Positions 1 to 7,397 of a stretch of DNA of 64,000 nucleotides are shown in pieces. The notes below the pieces were generated by a model. It searched no databases, was not told where the DNA came from, and saw only the letters and a list, made by a program, of their open reading frames with translations. This DNA comes from Rhodovulum sp. MB263. GTDB lineage: Bacteria; Pseudomonadota; Alphaproteobacteria; Rhodobacterales; Rhodobacteraceae. Position 1 is the stretch's first letter. Each line of letters begins with the position of its first letter. The stretch covers positions 62,001-126,000 of the forward strand of contig NZ_CP020385.1 in NCBI RefSeq assembly GCF_002073975.1. Direction: 5' to 3'. The position numbers were made by a program, and so were the translations under genes.

Positions 1-644
1 CGCGCGGCGGGTTGCAGGTCGCGGCGGCGCTGCTGTTCTTCACCAGTTTCCGGCATCTGGGACTGGCCGAGGCGACCGGGCTGATCTTCGTCGCGCCGGT
101 CTTCATCACCGCGCTGTCGGCTCTGGTCCTGCGCGAGCCGGTGGGCTGGCGGCGCTGGCTGGCGGTGGCGGCAGGCTTCGCGGGGGTGCTGATCGTGGTG
201 CGCCCGGGGGCGGAGGCGTTTCAGCCCGCCTCGGTGCTGCCGCTGCTGGCCGCGCTGTGTTATGCGGTGCTGATGCTCAGCGCCCGCTGGCTCGACCCCC
301 GCGAAAGCGTCTGGACGATGCAGCTGTGGCTGGTCGCCAGCTCGCTGCTGCTGAGCGGTCTGGCGGTCGGCGTCGTCTGGACCCCGGTCGCGACCGGCGA
401 TCTCTGGGCCTTCGCCGGCATCGCCCTGTTCGGTACGCTGGGGATCACGCTGATCACCCAGGCCTTCCGGATGGCGCCCGCGGTGGTGATCGCGCCGCTC
501 GACTATACCGCGCTGCTCTGGGCCACCGGTTTCGGCTGGCTGTTCTGGCAGGAGGTTCCCGACCGCGCGACGGCGGTGGGGGCGGCGGTGATCGTCGCCA
601 GCGGCCTCTTCATCATGATCCGCGAAAGGCGGGCGGCGGGCTGA
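1..644 (+). CDS. DMT-family (EamA) transporter, 5'-truncated by window edge
   Basis: This is the C-terminal part of an inner-membrane drug/metabolite transporter of the EamA type, predicted to export a small metabolite. The reading frame is open to the first base of the window, so the start lies outside; the TTG at 12 is not a convincing start because residues before it continue the helix. About 213 residues remain, with hydrophobic helices separated by short charged loops and the EamA-like segment LREPVGWRRW between two helices. Full-length family members have about 280-300 residues and ten helices, so roughly the last two thirds is present. The substrate cannot be read from the sequence. 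Confidence 0.85.
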   Translation, partial: RGGLQVAAALLFFTSFRHLGLAEATGLIFVAPVFITALSALVLREPVGWRRWLAVAAGFAGVLIVVRPGAEAFQPASVLPLLAALCYAVLMLSARWLDPRESVWTMQLWLVASSLLLSGLAVGVVWTPVATGDLWAFAGIALFGTLGITLITQAFRMAPAVVIAPLDYTALLWATGFGWLFWQEVPDRATAVGAAVIVASGLFIMIRERRAAG

Positions 645-656
645 GCGCCCCCCCCC

Positions 657-1328
657 TCAGCCGGTCGGCATGATATGGATCTCGCGCAGCTCGGCGCGGG
701 GGTTCTGCTCCAGCGCATAAAGCACCGCATCGGCCACATCCTCGGGCCGGATCTTGTCGGGCTTGGGGCTGTCGAAGAACGGCGTGTCGACCATTCCGGG
801 CGAGATCACCGTGCAGCGGCCGCCCCATTCGCGCATCTCCTCGGACATGTTGCCGCCATAGCCATGCACGAACCACTTGGTCGCGGAATAGATCGAGCCC
901 TTGATATGGGTCCGCCCCGCGGCCGAGCCGGTCAACACCAGATGCCCCTTGGTGCGGCGCAGATGCGGCACGGCGGCGCGGGCGGTGAACAGCACGCCCA
1001 TCACGTTCAGATCGACCATCCCGCGCCAGTCCCCGGGGTCGCCCGCCTCGGTGCCGGACCGTTCGAGCCCGCGCCCGGCATTGGCGAAGGCCGCGTGCAG
1101 CGCACCGAACTGTTCGACGGTACGGGCCACGGCCTCTTCCTGAGCGGCCAGGTCGGTGGCGTCGCCGGGCAGCGCCAGGGCGGCCTCGCCCAGCTCGGCT
1201 GCAAGCGCCTCCAGCCTGTCGGCCGAGCGCGCCATCAGCCCCACTGACCAGCCCTTCGCGACGGCGGCGCGGGCGGTGGCGGCACCGATGCCGCTGGAGG
1301 CGCCGGTGATGAACAGGGTTCGGGTCAT
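657..1328 (-). CDS. Short-chain dehydrogenase/reductase (SDR)
   Basis: A 223-residue NAD(P)-dependent oxidoreductase of the classical SDR family. The N-terminal Rossmann motif is TGASSGIG, followed by the central NAG (FANAGRG) and the catalytic YSATK pair preceded by the serine in TGSAAG. The ATG at 1328 was chosen because a GGAGA ribosome-binding site sits just upstream and the Rossmann fold starts immediately after it; the longer open frame to 1514 lies inside the toxin gene. The start codon overlaps the stop of the PIN-domain gene (ATGA), so the two are probably translationally coupled. It resembles the YdfG-like serine/3-hydroxy acid dehydrogenase group, but the substrate is not determinable. 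Confidence 0.85.
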   Translation of the reverse strand: MTRTLFITGASSGIGAATARAAVAKGWSVGLMARSADRLEALAAELGEAALALPGDATDLAAQEEAVARTVEQFGALHAAFANAGRGLERSGTEAGDPGDWRGMVDLNVMGVLFTARAAVPHLRRTKGHLVLTGSAAGRTHIKGSIYSATKWFVHGYGGNMSEEMREWGGRCTVISPGMVDTPFFDSPKPDKIRPEDVADAVLYALEQNPRAELREIHIMPTG

Positions 1329-1828
1329 GGTCGGTCTCCTTCGGGTCCGGATCGACCCTGGAAGCTGTGGCGCGGGCGGCGCGAGACAAGCCCGCCCCGT
1401 ATCGCCCGGGCGAAGGCAGCGGTTCGGGCGGCTGCGGCGAAGGGGTTGACGATCTTCAACCGCCCCTCGACGGTCAGCCCGTCCTGCATGTCCTCGGACC
1501 GGAGCCGCGTGCATCCGCTCAGAAGCGCCGCGGCGACGATCATCGCGTCGTAGACAGACAGCTTGTAGCGGGCGGCCAGCGCGCGCCCGACATCATGGGT
1601 ATCGACGCTCAGCGCGACCGTCTCGCAGAGATCGCGGATCCCGAACAGGAACGCGCCCGCCTCGTCAGGGGTCATGCGGACCTTGCGCAGGCAGGTCACC
1701 AGCGCCTCGTTCAGCACCTGGACGCTGATCGTGCCGCCCCGGGCCAGCAGCGCCTCGGCCCGGTCGGCCCTGAGCCCGTCATCCAGCAGGCAAAGGATGA
1801 CATTGGGGTCGAAGACATCAGCGGCCAT
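1325..1828 (-). CDS. PIN-domain (VapC-like) ribonuclease toxin with C-terminal extension
   Basis: A 167-residue PIN-domain protein, the toxin class of VapBC modules, which cleaves RNA with Mg2+ bound by conserved acidic residues. The first Asp is in VFDPNVIL, an acidic residue is in VLNEALV, and later ones are in VYDAMIVAAAL and RSEDMQDG. Normal VapC proteins end shortly after a KIVNPF motif, at about 130-140 residues. This one continues for some 35 low-complexity, Arg/Ala-rich residues that run into the ribosome-binding site of the following SDR gene, suggesting a lost stop codon. The cognate antitoxin immediately upstream is frameshifted. Whether the toxin still acts is unknown; an active toxin beside a broken antitoxin would be unusual. 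Confidence 0.8.
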   Translation of the reverse strand: MAADVFDPNVILCLLDDGLRADRAEALLARGGTISVQVLNEALVTCLRKVRMTPDEAGAFLFGIRDLCETVALSVDTHDVGRALAARYKLSVYDAMIVAAALLSGCTRLRSEDMQDGLTVEGRLKIVNPFAAAARTAAFARAIRGGLVSRRPRHSFQGRSGPEGDRP

Positions 1829-2047
1829 TGGCCGTGTCGCGGCTCAGCCGATCCCCGGGCGCCAGCCGGCCACGGAACCGGCGCAGCTCCGACAGCACCT
1901 CCTCGGCACGGGATCGCGGCTGACCGCAAGCCGGCCCTCGCCCGAAGGCTCGAGCTCGATCCGGTCGCCCTCGCGCAGGCCGAGGGTCCGGACCAGGTCC
2001 GCGGGCAGGCGGACGGCAAGCGAATTTCCCCATCTGGCGATCTGCAT
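1818..2047 (-). pseudogene. AbrB/MazE-type (VapB-like) antitoxin, frameshifted
   Basis: The ATG at 2047, with a GGAGG ribosome-binding site, opens a swapped-hairpin AbrB-type DNA-binding domain (MQIARWGNSLAVRLPADLV, then LREGDRIEL). After about 47 residues, at the SRDP codons, the expected C-terminal toxin-binding tail is no longer in frame. It is found in the neighbouring frame (RAEEVLSELRRFRGRL to DTANGR), ending at 1818 and overlapping the toxin start as in intact vapBC pairs. A one-base deletion near 1909-1915, in a short run of C, would explain this. As sequenced, the product keeps the DNA-binding half but ends in unrelated residues. A sequencing error at this spot is the main alternative. 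Confidence 0.75.
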
Positions 2048-2071
2048 GGCGGCCTCCGGTGCGGCAGGCTG

Positions 2072-2091
2072 GATATACAACTCAATATGTC
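2072..2091. promoter_or_regulatory. Candidate operator/promoter of the toxin-antitoxin pair
   Basis: An AT-rich island in otherwise GC-rich DNA, 25 bases upstream of the antitoxin start. It carries the imperfect palindrome GATATACAACTCAATATGTC. AbrB-type antitoxins usually autoregulate by binding such palindromes over their own promoter. The role is inferred from position and base composition. Confidence 0.45.
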
Positions 2092-2850
2092 TATCATTCG
2101 CGCCCGTGAAGCAGGGCCGGAAGACGGGGCGCGACGGGATGAGACGGGCCTCGGCAAGGCCCGGGCAGGCTCCTCGGGCTGTCTCGGCGCGGGCCGGGCG
2201 CTGCGGGCGACGCCCCCCGGACAACCCGAGACGGGACAGCGATCCCCGCGCCTTTTTGCCGGGGCGCTCCGATCCGCGCCGACAGATCCCGCCCGAAATG
2301 CAGGGGCAGCACAGACTTTCGGGAAGGCGCCAAGGATGCGGGCCCGTCCCTCTACCGGCCGCTCCCGGCACAAGGCCCAGGATCACCGCCACGCGCCCCG
2401 GCGTTAGGCCCGAGTTCGGCTGGCGGGACCGGCACCGCATTGCCTCTGTCGCAAGGCGCGCGGCATGCCAGAGGCAGCGAAACAGGCCACAGATGGCACG
2501 GGCGACGGACCCCACGGAGGCTATGCCTCTTGTGGCGCGGGTCCCCGCCGCAGTCCTGCGCGCACCGCCCTGCCTGACAGGATGAGACGACGCAAAGACG
2601 CCAAGACCGATCCCGGCGCCCTCGCCCGACAACATGGCGGCACCCTCCGTGCGGGCAATCCGAAACAGAAAGCCCGTCACGCTTCGGCCAGCGCAGGGCA
2701 GCCCGCACCTGGCATATCCCGCGCCCTTCCGCTTCTTCTTGGCGAAAATACCCATGTCCCGCCGCTGCTCACGGGCCAAGGTTCGGAGCCGGGCGCGCCG
2801 GTCCGACCGGACTTTCTCTCCATCAATGGGGTTCCGGTGGCGCGAGGGTC
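2092..2850. other. Intergenic stretch without a recognisable gene
   Basis: About 760 bases of GC-rich DNA between the toxin-antitoxin promoter and the alcohol dehydrogenase fragment. Open frames on both strands are rich in Arg, Pro and Ala and look like by-products of base composition. No domain, RNA gene or mobile-element end was recognised. With fragments on both sides it may be a deletion scar. Confidence 0.5.
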
Positions 2851-3243
2851 GTGAGCCACGGCATCCGGACCTTCGACCCGACCCTGCCCGGCTCCGGCCC
2901 CGAGGGCGTCGATCTGGTCATCGACGGCGTCGGCTTCGGAGCGACACGGGCGGCGGCCAGCGCGGCGCTGCGCCCGGGCGGGGCGATGGTCCATATCGGG
3001 CTCGGCGATGCCGGTCCCGGCTTCGACATCCGGCGCGCCACCCTGCAGGAGCTGACCTTCATCGGCAGCTACACCTATACCGCCGAGGAGTTCCGCGACA
3101 CCGCCGCAGCCCTTTTCGAGGGCCGTCTGGGCAGGCTTGGCTGGGTCCGGACGATGCCTCTGGACGAGGGCGCCGCCGCCTTCGCCAGTATCGCCGGGGG
3201 CGGCGAGGCCGCGCCCAAGATCGCGCTTTTGCCGGACGGATAG
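2851..3243 (+). pseudogene. 3' fragment of a zinc-type alcohol dehydrogenase
   Basis: The 130-residue frame matches only the C-terminal half of medium-chain (MDR) alcohol dehydrogenases. It begins inside the Rossmann domain, with GVDLVIDGVGFGATRAAA and RPGGAMVHIGLGD, and continues through a substrate-domain helix (YTYTAEEFRDTAAAL) to a normal C-terminus. The N-terminal catalytic domain with the zinc ligands and the glycine-rich nucleotide loop are missing. The GTG at 2851 is only the first possible start in the fragment and has no good ribosome-binding site. Most likely a remnant left by a deletion; a functional product is not expected. Confidence 0.7.
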
Positions 3244-3636
3244 GGCGCGGGCGTCGCAGGGCCAGGGGGCGAGGAGCCATGGGGGGGGCTTGTCTTGCCC
3301 GCCGCCCTGACCCTGCCCTGACCCCGCCCGGTCTCTCGTCCGGGCTGCGGTGCCGGGCCAGCCCGACTGCACCCGATCCCCGACGTTGCGGCCCCCTGCG
3401 GAAGGGGCCTTAGCGGGGGAACCGCCGCCCCAATGCCGCGCGGGCCGGGTGGGTGCCCCCGCAGCTCCATAACCGGACATGGCGACATCGGCGCGCGGGC
3501 AAGCGGACCCGGTTCTTGCCCGCGCCTGAAGGCAGGGCGGTCCCGGGGCGTCCTGCCGATATCGGGTTCGGGCTTGCAAAGCGCCTGTTCGGCCGCATGA
3601 TCCCGCGCGAGGTGGCGTGATCCGAGGAGGACCGGA
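3244..3636. other. Intergenic stretch
   Basis: No gene was recognised between the dehydrogenase fragment and the DUF6880 gene. A short GGCCCC/GGGGCC hairpin lies near 3389-3408, and a GAGGAGG ribosome-binding site for the next gene sits at its right end. Nothing else stands out. Confidence 0.45.
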
Positions 3637-5073
3637 ATGGCAGGCAAGGCCCTCAACAAGAAGAACCTGCTCGAGCTTGGCGCCGACAGGCTGGCAGAGC
3701 TGCTGCTCGAAGCGGTGAAGGGCGACGCGGCGCGCCAGCGCCGGGTGCGCATGGCGCTTTCGGCGGATCGGGGGCCGGAGGCGATCACTGCCGATCTGCG
3801 CAAACGCTTCGCCTCGATCCGGCGGGGCCGCAGCTTCATCTCGCGCAAGGCGCAGAAGACGCTGACGCAGGAACTGGCGGGACTGACCCAGCTCATCGAG
3901 ACCCGGATCGCGCCCGATGCCCCGGCTGCGGCCTTCGAGCTGCTCTGGGCCGAGCTGCAGCTGGCCCCCGGCCTCTTCGAGCGCACCGATGACAGCCGGG
4001 GTACCCTCGGCGAGGTGATGGGCGGGGCCATGGCGGCGATCGGGCGCCTTGCGCCGCGGCTGGGCCTGGACCCCGCGACGCTGGCCGAAACCGTCTTCGA
4101 CGCGATCTCGGACGATGTCTATGGTGTCTTCGATGACGCCGTACCCGCGCTGGCCGAGGCGCTCGGCACGACCGGTCTGGCCCGTCTCAAGGCACTTGCC
4201 GAAGCCGCCCGCGCCGCGCCCCCCGGCGAGGCCGAGCTTGCCCGCTACGCGTTCCTCTCCGACCGCGACGCCCGTACCGGGCGCGCCCGCGCCGAACGCA
4301 ACCGCAGCCTCGACAGGATCCTGCGGGACGTGGCCGATGCCGAGGGCGACGTCGATGCCTGGCTTGCGCAATATACCCCCGAGCAGCTGACCTATGCCAC
4401 CATTGCCCCCGATGCCGCCCTCCGGCTGCTGGCGGCGGGACGCGCCGGGGACGCGCTGCGCCTGATCGAGGCCGCGCTGCCCGGCGAGAGTGATGATCCC
4501 TGGTTCGACGACCCCGAGCTGGATGCGGCGCATTTCGCCTGCCTGGAGGCGCTTGGCCGCAAGGAGGATCTGCGGGCCGCGCTCTGGAACCGCTTCGAGC
4601 GGAAGCTCTGCCCCGACGCCCTGCGCCGTCACCTCGGGCTTTTGCCAGATTTCGAGGATATCGAGGCCGCGGATGCGGCGCGGCGGATCGTGCTTGACTT
4701 CAGCCCGGTCGAGACGGCGCTGGCCTATTGCCTCGAGGCTCCCGACCTGTCCCTGGCGGCCGAACTGATCGAGACCCGCAACGCAGAGATCGACGGCGAT
4801 GCCTACGAGATCCTCACACCGCTTGCCGAGGCGCTCGCGCCCGCCAACCCGCTTGCCGCCGTCCTGCTGCGGCGCGCGATGATCGATTTCGCCCTGGATC
4901 GGAGACGTGCGGGCCGCTACGGCCATGCCGCAGGGCACCTCTCGGACTGTGCCGCCGCGGATGCCGAGATACAGGATTACGGCATCCACCTCTCGCATGC
5001 CGCCTATCTGGACGGGCTGCGCAGGACCCATGCCCGGAAATCGGCCTTCTGGGACCGGCTGCGGAACGGCTGA
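3637..5073 (+). CDS. DUF6880 family protein
   Basis: A 478-residue, mostly alpha-helical, acidic soluble protein with no signal peptide or membrane segment. The start (MAGKALNKKNLLELGADRLAELLLEA) and the RGRSFISRKAQKTL segment near residue 65 match what I recall of the DUF6880 family of proteobacteria. Members have this length and no established function. The helical pattern suggests TPR-like helical repeats. A strong GAGGAGG ribosome-binding site precedes the ATG. It stands alone: the upstream neighbour is a pseudogene and the downstream gene starts 200 bases later. I can offer no function beyond the family assignment. Confidence 0.7.
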   Translation: MAGKALNKKNLLELGADRLAELLLEAVKGDAARQRRVRMALSADRGPEAITADLRKRFASIRRGRSFISRKAQKTLTQELAGLTQLIETRIAPDAPAAAFELLWAELQLAPGLFERTDDSRGTLGEVMGGAMAAIGRLAPRLGLDPATLAETVFDAISDDVYGVFDDAVPALAEALGTTGLARLKALAEAARAAPPGEAELARYAFLSDRDARTGRARAERNRSLDRILRDVADAEGDVDAWLAQYTPEQLTYATIAPDAALRLLAAGRAGDALRLIEAALPGESDDPWFDDPELDAAHFACLEALGRKEDLRAALWNRFERKLCPDALRRHLGLLPDFEDIEAADAARRIVLDFSPVETALAYCLEAPDLSLAAELIETRNAEIDGDAYEILTPLAEALAPANPLAAVLLRRAMIDFALDRRRAGRYGHAAGHLSDCAAADAEIQDYGIHLSHAAYLDGLRRTHARKSAFWDRLRNG

Positions 5074-5279
5074 CGGGGCCGGACGATTTCGGGCACCGCG
5101 GCGCCCCGGGCGCATCGCCTTCGCGCCGTCGGACCCCTGCCACCGGGGGACTCGCGCGCCCGATGCCGGCCGAAGGCCCGCCTTGCCCTGTTCAAGGGGA
5201 TGTGCGCCACGCCGCCCTTGTCATGCGGCGGGCGCGCACAAACTTGTCGGGACAGGATCCGATCAGACTGGAATGACCC

Positions 5280-6311
5280 ATGGCCCAAACCGATAGCGTG
5301 AACCGCAGATATGTCCTGGCCCGCCGCCCGACGGGCGCCCCGGACGAAAACACCCTGCGCCTGGAAACCGGCGAGGTGCCGACCCCCGGGCCCGGCCAGA
5401 TGCTGTTGCGCAACGAATACCTGTCGCTCGATCCCTATATGCGCGGCCGGATGAGCGATGCGCCCTCCTATGCCGCCCCGGTCGAGATCGGCGAGGTGAT
5501 GGTCGGCGGCACGGTGGCAGAGGTGGTGACATCGCAGGTCGAGGGCTTCGAGACCGGGGACCGGGTCGTGGCCTTCGGCGGCTGGCAGGATTACGCGCTC
5601 TCGGATGGACGCGGCGTGATCAACATGGGCAAGTCGCCCGAACATCCATCCTGGGCGCTTGGCGTCCTCGGCATGCCGGGCCTGACGGCCTGGGCCGGGC
5701 TGACCCGGATCGGGCAGCCGAAAGCGGGCGAAACCCTGGTCGTGGCCGGAGCCAGCGGCCCGGTCGGGGCCACGGTCGGCCAGATCGGCAAGATCCTGGG
5801 CCTGCGGGTTGTCGGCATTGCCGGCGGAGACGGGAAATGCCGCCATGTCACGGAGACCCTCGGTTTCGACGCCTGCATCGACTACAAGGCCGAGGGCTTT
5901 CCCAAAGCGCTTGAGGCCGCGCTTCCCGAGGGCATCGACATCTATTTCGAGAATGTCGGCGGCGCAGTCTTCGATGCCGTGATGCCCCTGCTCAACACCT
6001 CGGCCCGGATCCCGGTTTGCGGTCTGATCTCGCAATATAACGCAACGTCGCTGCCCGACGGCCCCGACCGGATCCCCCAGCTCATGGGCACGATCCTGCG
6101 CAAGCGGATGACCATGCGCGGCTTCATCGTCTTCGACGATTTCGGCCACCTCTACCCGGAATTCGCCAGACAGATGGGCGATTGGGTGGCGCAGGGAAAG
6201 ATCAGGTATCGCGAGGAAATGATCGACGGTCTGGAACAGGCGCCCGCCGCTTTCGTTGGGCTGCTGAATGGCGAGGCTTTCGGCAAACGCGTCATCAGGC
6301 TTTGCCAGTAA
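5280..6311 (+). CDS. CurA/YncB-type NADPH-dependent alkene reductase (MDR family)
   Basis: A 343-residue zinc-independent medium-chain reductase of the leukotriene-B4 dehydrogenase/CurA branch, which reduces the C=C bond of 2-alkenals or enones with NADPH. Family marks are SLDPYMRGRM near residue 50, the nucleotide-binding AGASGPVG near residue 160, FENVGGAVFDAV near 225, and the long Ile-rich segment ending in RGFIVFDDF. No catalytic zinc ligands are present, as expected. Length fits the family. It lies 29 bases upstream of a PfpI-type gene on the same strand and is probably co-transcribed with it; that pairing suggests a detoxification role for reactive carbonyls (inference). Confidence 0.88.
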   Translation: MAQTDSVNRRYVLARRPTGAPDENTLRLETGEVPTPGPGQMLLRNEYLSLDPYMRGRMSDAPSYAAPVEIGEVMVGGTVAEVVTSQVEGFETGDRVVAFGGWQDYALSDGRGVINMGKSPEHPSWALGVLGMPGLTAWAGLTRIGQPKAGETLVVAGASGPVGATVGQIGKILGLRVVGIAGGDGKCRHVTETLGFDACIDYKAEGFPKALEAALPEGIDIYFENVGGAVFDAVMPLLNTSARIPVCGLISQYNATSLPDGPDRIPQLMGTILRKRMTMRGFIVFDDFGHLYPEFARQMGDWVAQGKIRYREEMIDGLEQAPAAFVGLLNGEAFGKRVIRLCQ

Positions 6312-6339
6312 CCGACACGACCGCCAAGGGAAGGCTTCT

Positions 6340-7014
6340 ATGAAAATCCTCATGGTTCTGACATCGCATGACAAGCTGGGCGATACCGGCAAGAGGACGG
6401 GGTTCTGGCTCGAGGAATTCGCCGCGCCCTACTACGTCTTCAAGGATGCCGGGGCCGAGATCACCCTGGCCTCGCCCAAAGGCGGCCAGCCGCCGCTGGA
6501 TCCGGCCAGCGACGGCGACGATGCCGGGACCGAGGCCACCAGGCGGTTCAAGGCGGACGATGCCGCGCAAAGGCATCTGGCCAGGTCCGAGATCCTGTCT
6601 TCGGTTCCGGCCGAAGGCTATGATGCGCTCTTCTTCCCCGGGGGCCACGGCCCGCTGTGGGACCTCGCCGAAGACCGGGACGCCATCGCCCTGATCGAGG
6701 CCTTCGCCGCAAGCGACCGCCCGGTCGGGGCCGTCTGCCACGCGCCGGGTGTCTTCCGGCATCCCAGGGGGCCGGACGGCAAGCCGCTGGTCGCAGGCAA
6801 GAGGGTGACCGGTTTCACCAACAGCGAGGAAGACGGTGTCGGCCTGACCTCGGTCGTTCCGTTCCTGGTCGAGGACATGCTGAAATCGAAGGGCGGCGAT
6901 TACCGGAAGGGCGAGGACTGGGCCTCTTTCGTGGTGAGCGATGGCAAGCTGGTGACGGGCCAGAACCCGGCCTCGTCCGAAGAGGCCGCGCAGAAGCTTC
7001 TGTCGCTGCTCTGA
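6340..7014 (+). CDS. DJ-1/PfpI superfamily protein (Hsp31-like amidotransferase fold)
   Basis: A 224-residue class I glutamine-amidotransferase-like protein. The nucleophile elbow is AVCHAPG, with the catalytic Cys followed by His. The acidic partner lies in the LEEFAAPYYVFKDAG region, and FFPGGHGPLWDL is the other family signature. These residues match the Hsp31/YhbO-like branch, proposed to act as glyoxalase III or protein deglycase. The ATG at 6340 was preferred over the longer frame because the family begins at MKILMVLTSHDK; the earlier in-frame codons lie inside the preceding reductase gene. Substrate and true activity are not decided by sequence. Confidence 0.85.
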   Translation: MKILMVLTSHDKLGDTGKRTGFWLEEFAAPYYVFKDAGAEITLASPKGGQPPLDPASDGDDAGTEATRRFKADDAAQRHLARSEILSSVPAEGYDALFFPGGHGPLWDLAEDRDAIALIEAFAASDRPVGAVCHAPGVFRHPRGPDGKPLVAGKRVTGFTNSEEDGVGLTSVVPFLVEDMLKSKGGDYRKGEDWASFVVSDGKLVTGQNPASSEEAAQKLLSLL

Positions 7015-7110
7015 GCGGCCTGGTCCGGGCGCGCACCGGCCCTTTTCCGCGACAGTCGGTTCGGCACCGCTGTCGAGGTCAGGGGCAGGGCCCGGCCGAT
7101 GCCACTGCCC

Positions 7111-7132
7111 GACAAGGGCATCCTCCCTTGTC
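7111..7132. terminator. Hairpin downstream of the PfpI-type gene
   Basis: A perfect 8-base stem GACAAGGG/CCCTTGTC with a six-base loop lies about 100 bases after the PfpI stop codon. A second, shorter stem (GATGCC/GGCATC) follows near 7141. There is no clear U tract, so it may be a Rho-independent-like terminator or only a transcript-stabilising hairpin. Confidence 0.4.
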
Positions 7133-7284
7133 CGGATCCTGATGCCTCTCCGGCATCGGGGGGGGGCCGGAACGGGCAAATCCTGTCATGGAGTCCTCGA
7201 AGGACGCAGCGCGGAGTGCGGCCGCCATGCCACGACAAGGACCTGTCACCATGCGCGCGCGCCCCGGGTGGAATGCTCGGCCGA

Positions 7285-7352
7285 CCGCTTCACGCGGCTG
7301 GTCTTTCCCGCCAGTTGCGACAGGCGTTGAAGCGCGGGAGCAAAGCCGGCTT
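7285..7352 (-). pseudogene. Decayed second copy of the microvirus pilot-gene 3' end
   Basis: Bases around 7305-7352 align with the end of the pilot gene near 8690-8738. For example GTTGAAGCGC is shared, and a 48-base stretch matches at roughly 80% by eye. Weaker similarity continues into the start of the J-like gene. One frame of the remnant reads PRFNACRNWRER, against QRFNTYRKWWER in the intact gene. It lies only about 50 bases beyond the capsid stop codon. This suggests a tandem or overlapping integration followed by deletion of the unit between. Confidence 0.55.
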
Positions 7353-7397
7353 GCGGCGCAATCGCTGTCGAGGTCCCGGACAGTCACCGGAACCGGA

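Noticed and set aside
2745-2765. AT-rich GGCGAAAATACCC stretch as a promoter
   Set aside because: No second hexamer at suitable spacing and no intact gene after it.
1844-2779. Long frame extending the antitoxin upstream by about 240 codons
   Set aside because: The AbrB domain starts at 2047 with a good ribosome-binding site; upstream residues are low-complexity and cross the AT-rich promoter.
7015-7397. Search for a microvirus replication initiator near the capsid gene
   Set aside because: No frame here shows the paired-Tyr rolling-circle motif or adequate length; only the decayed pilot end is present.
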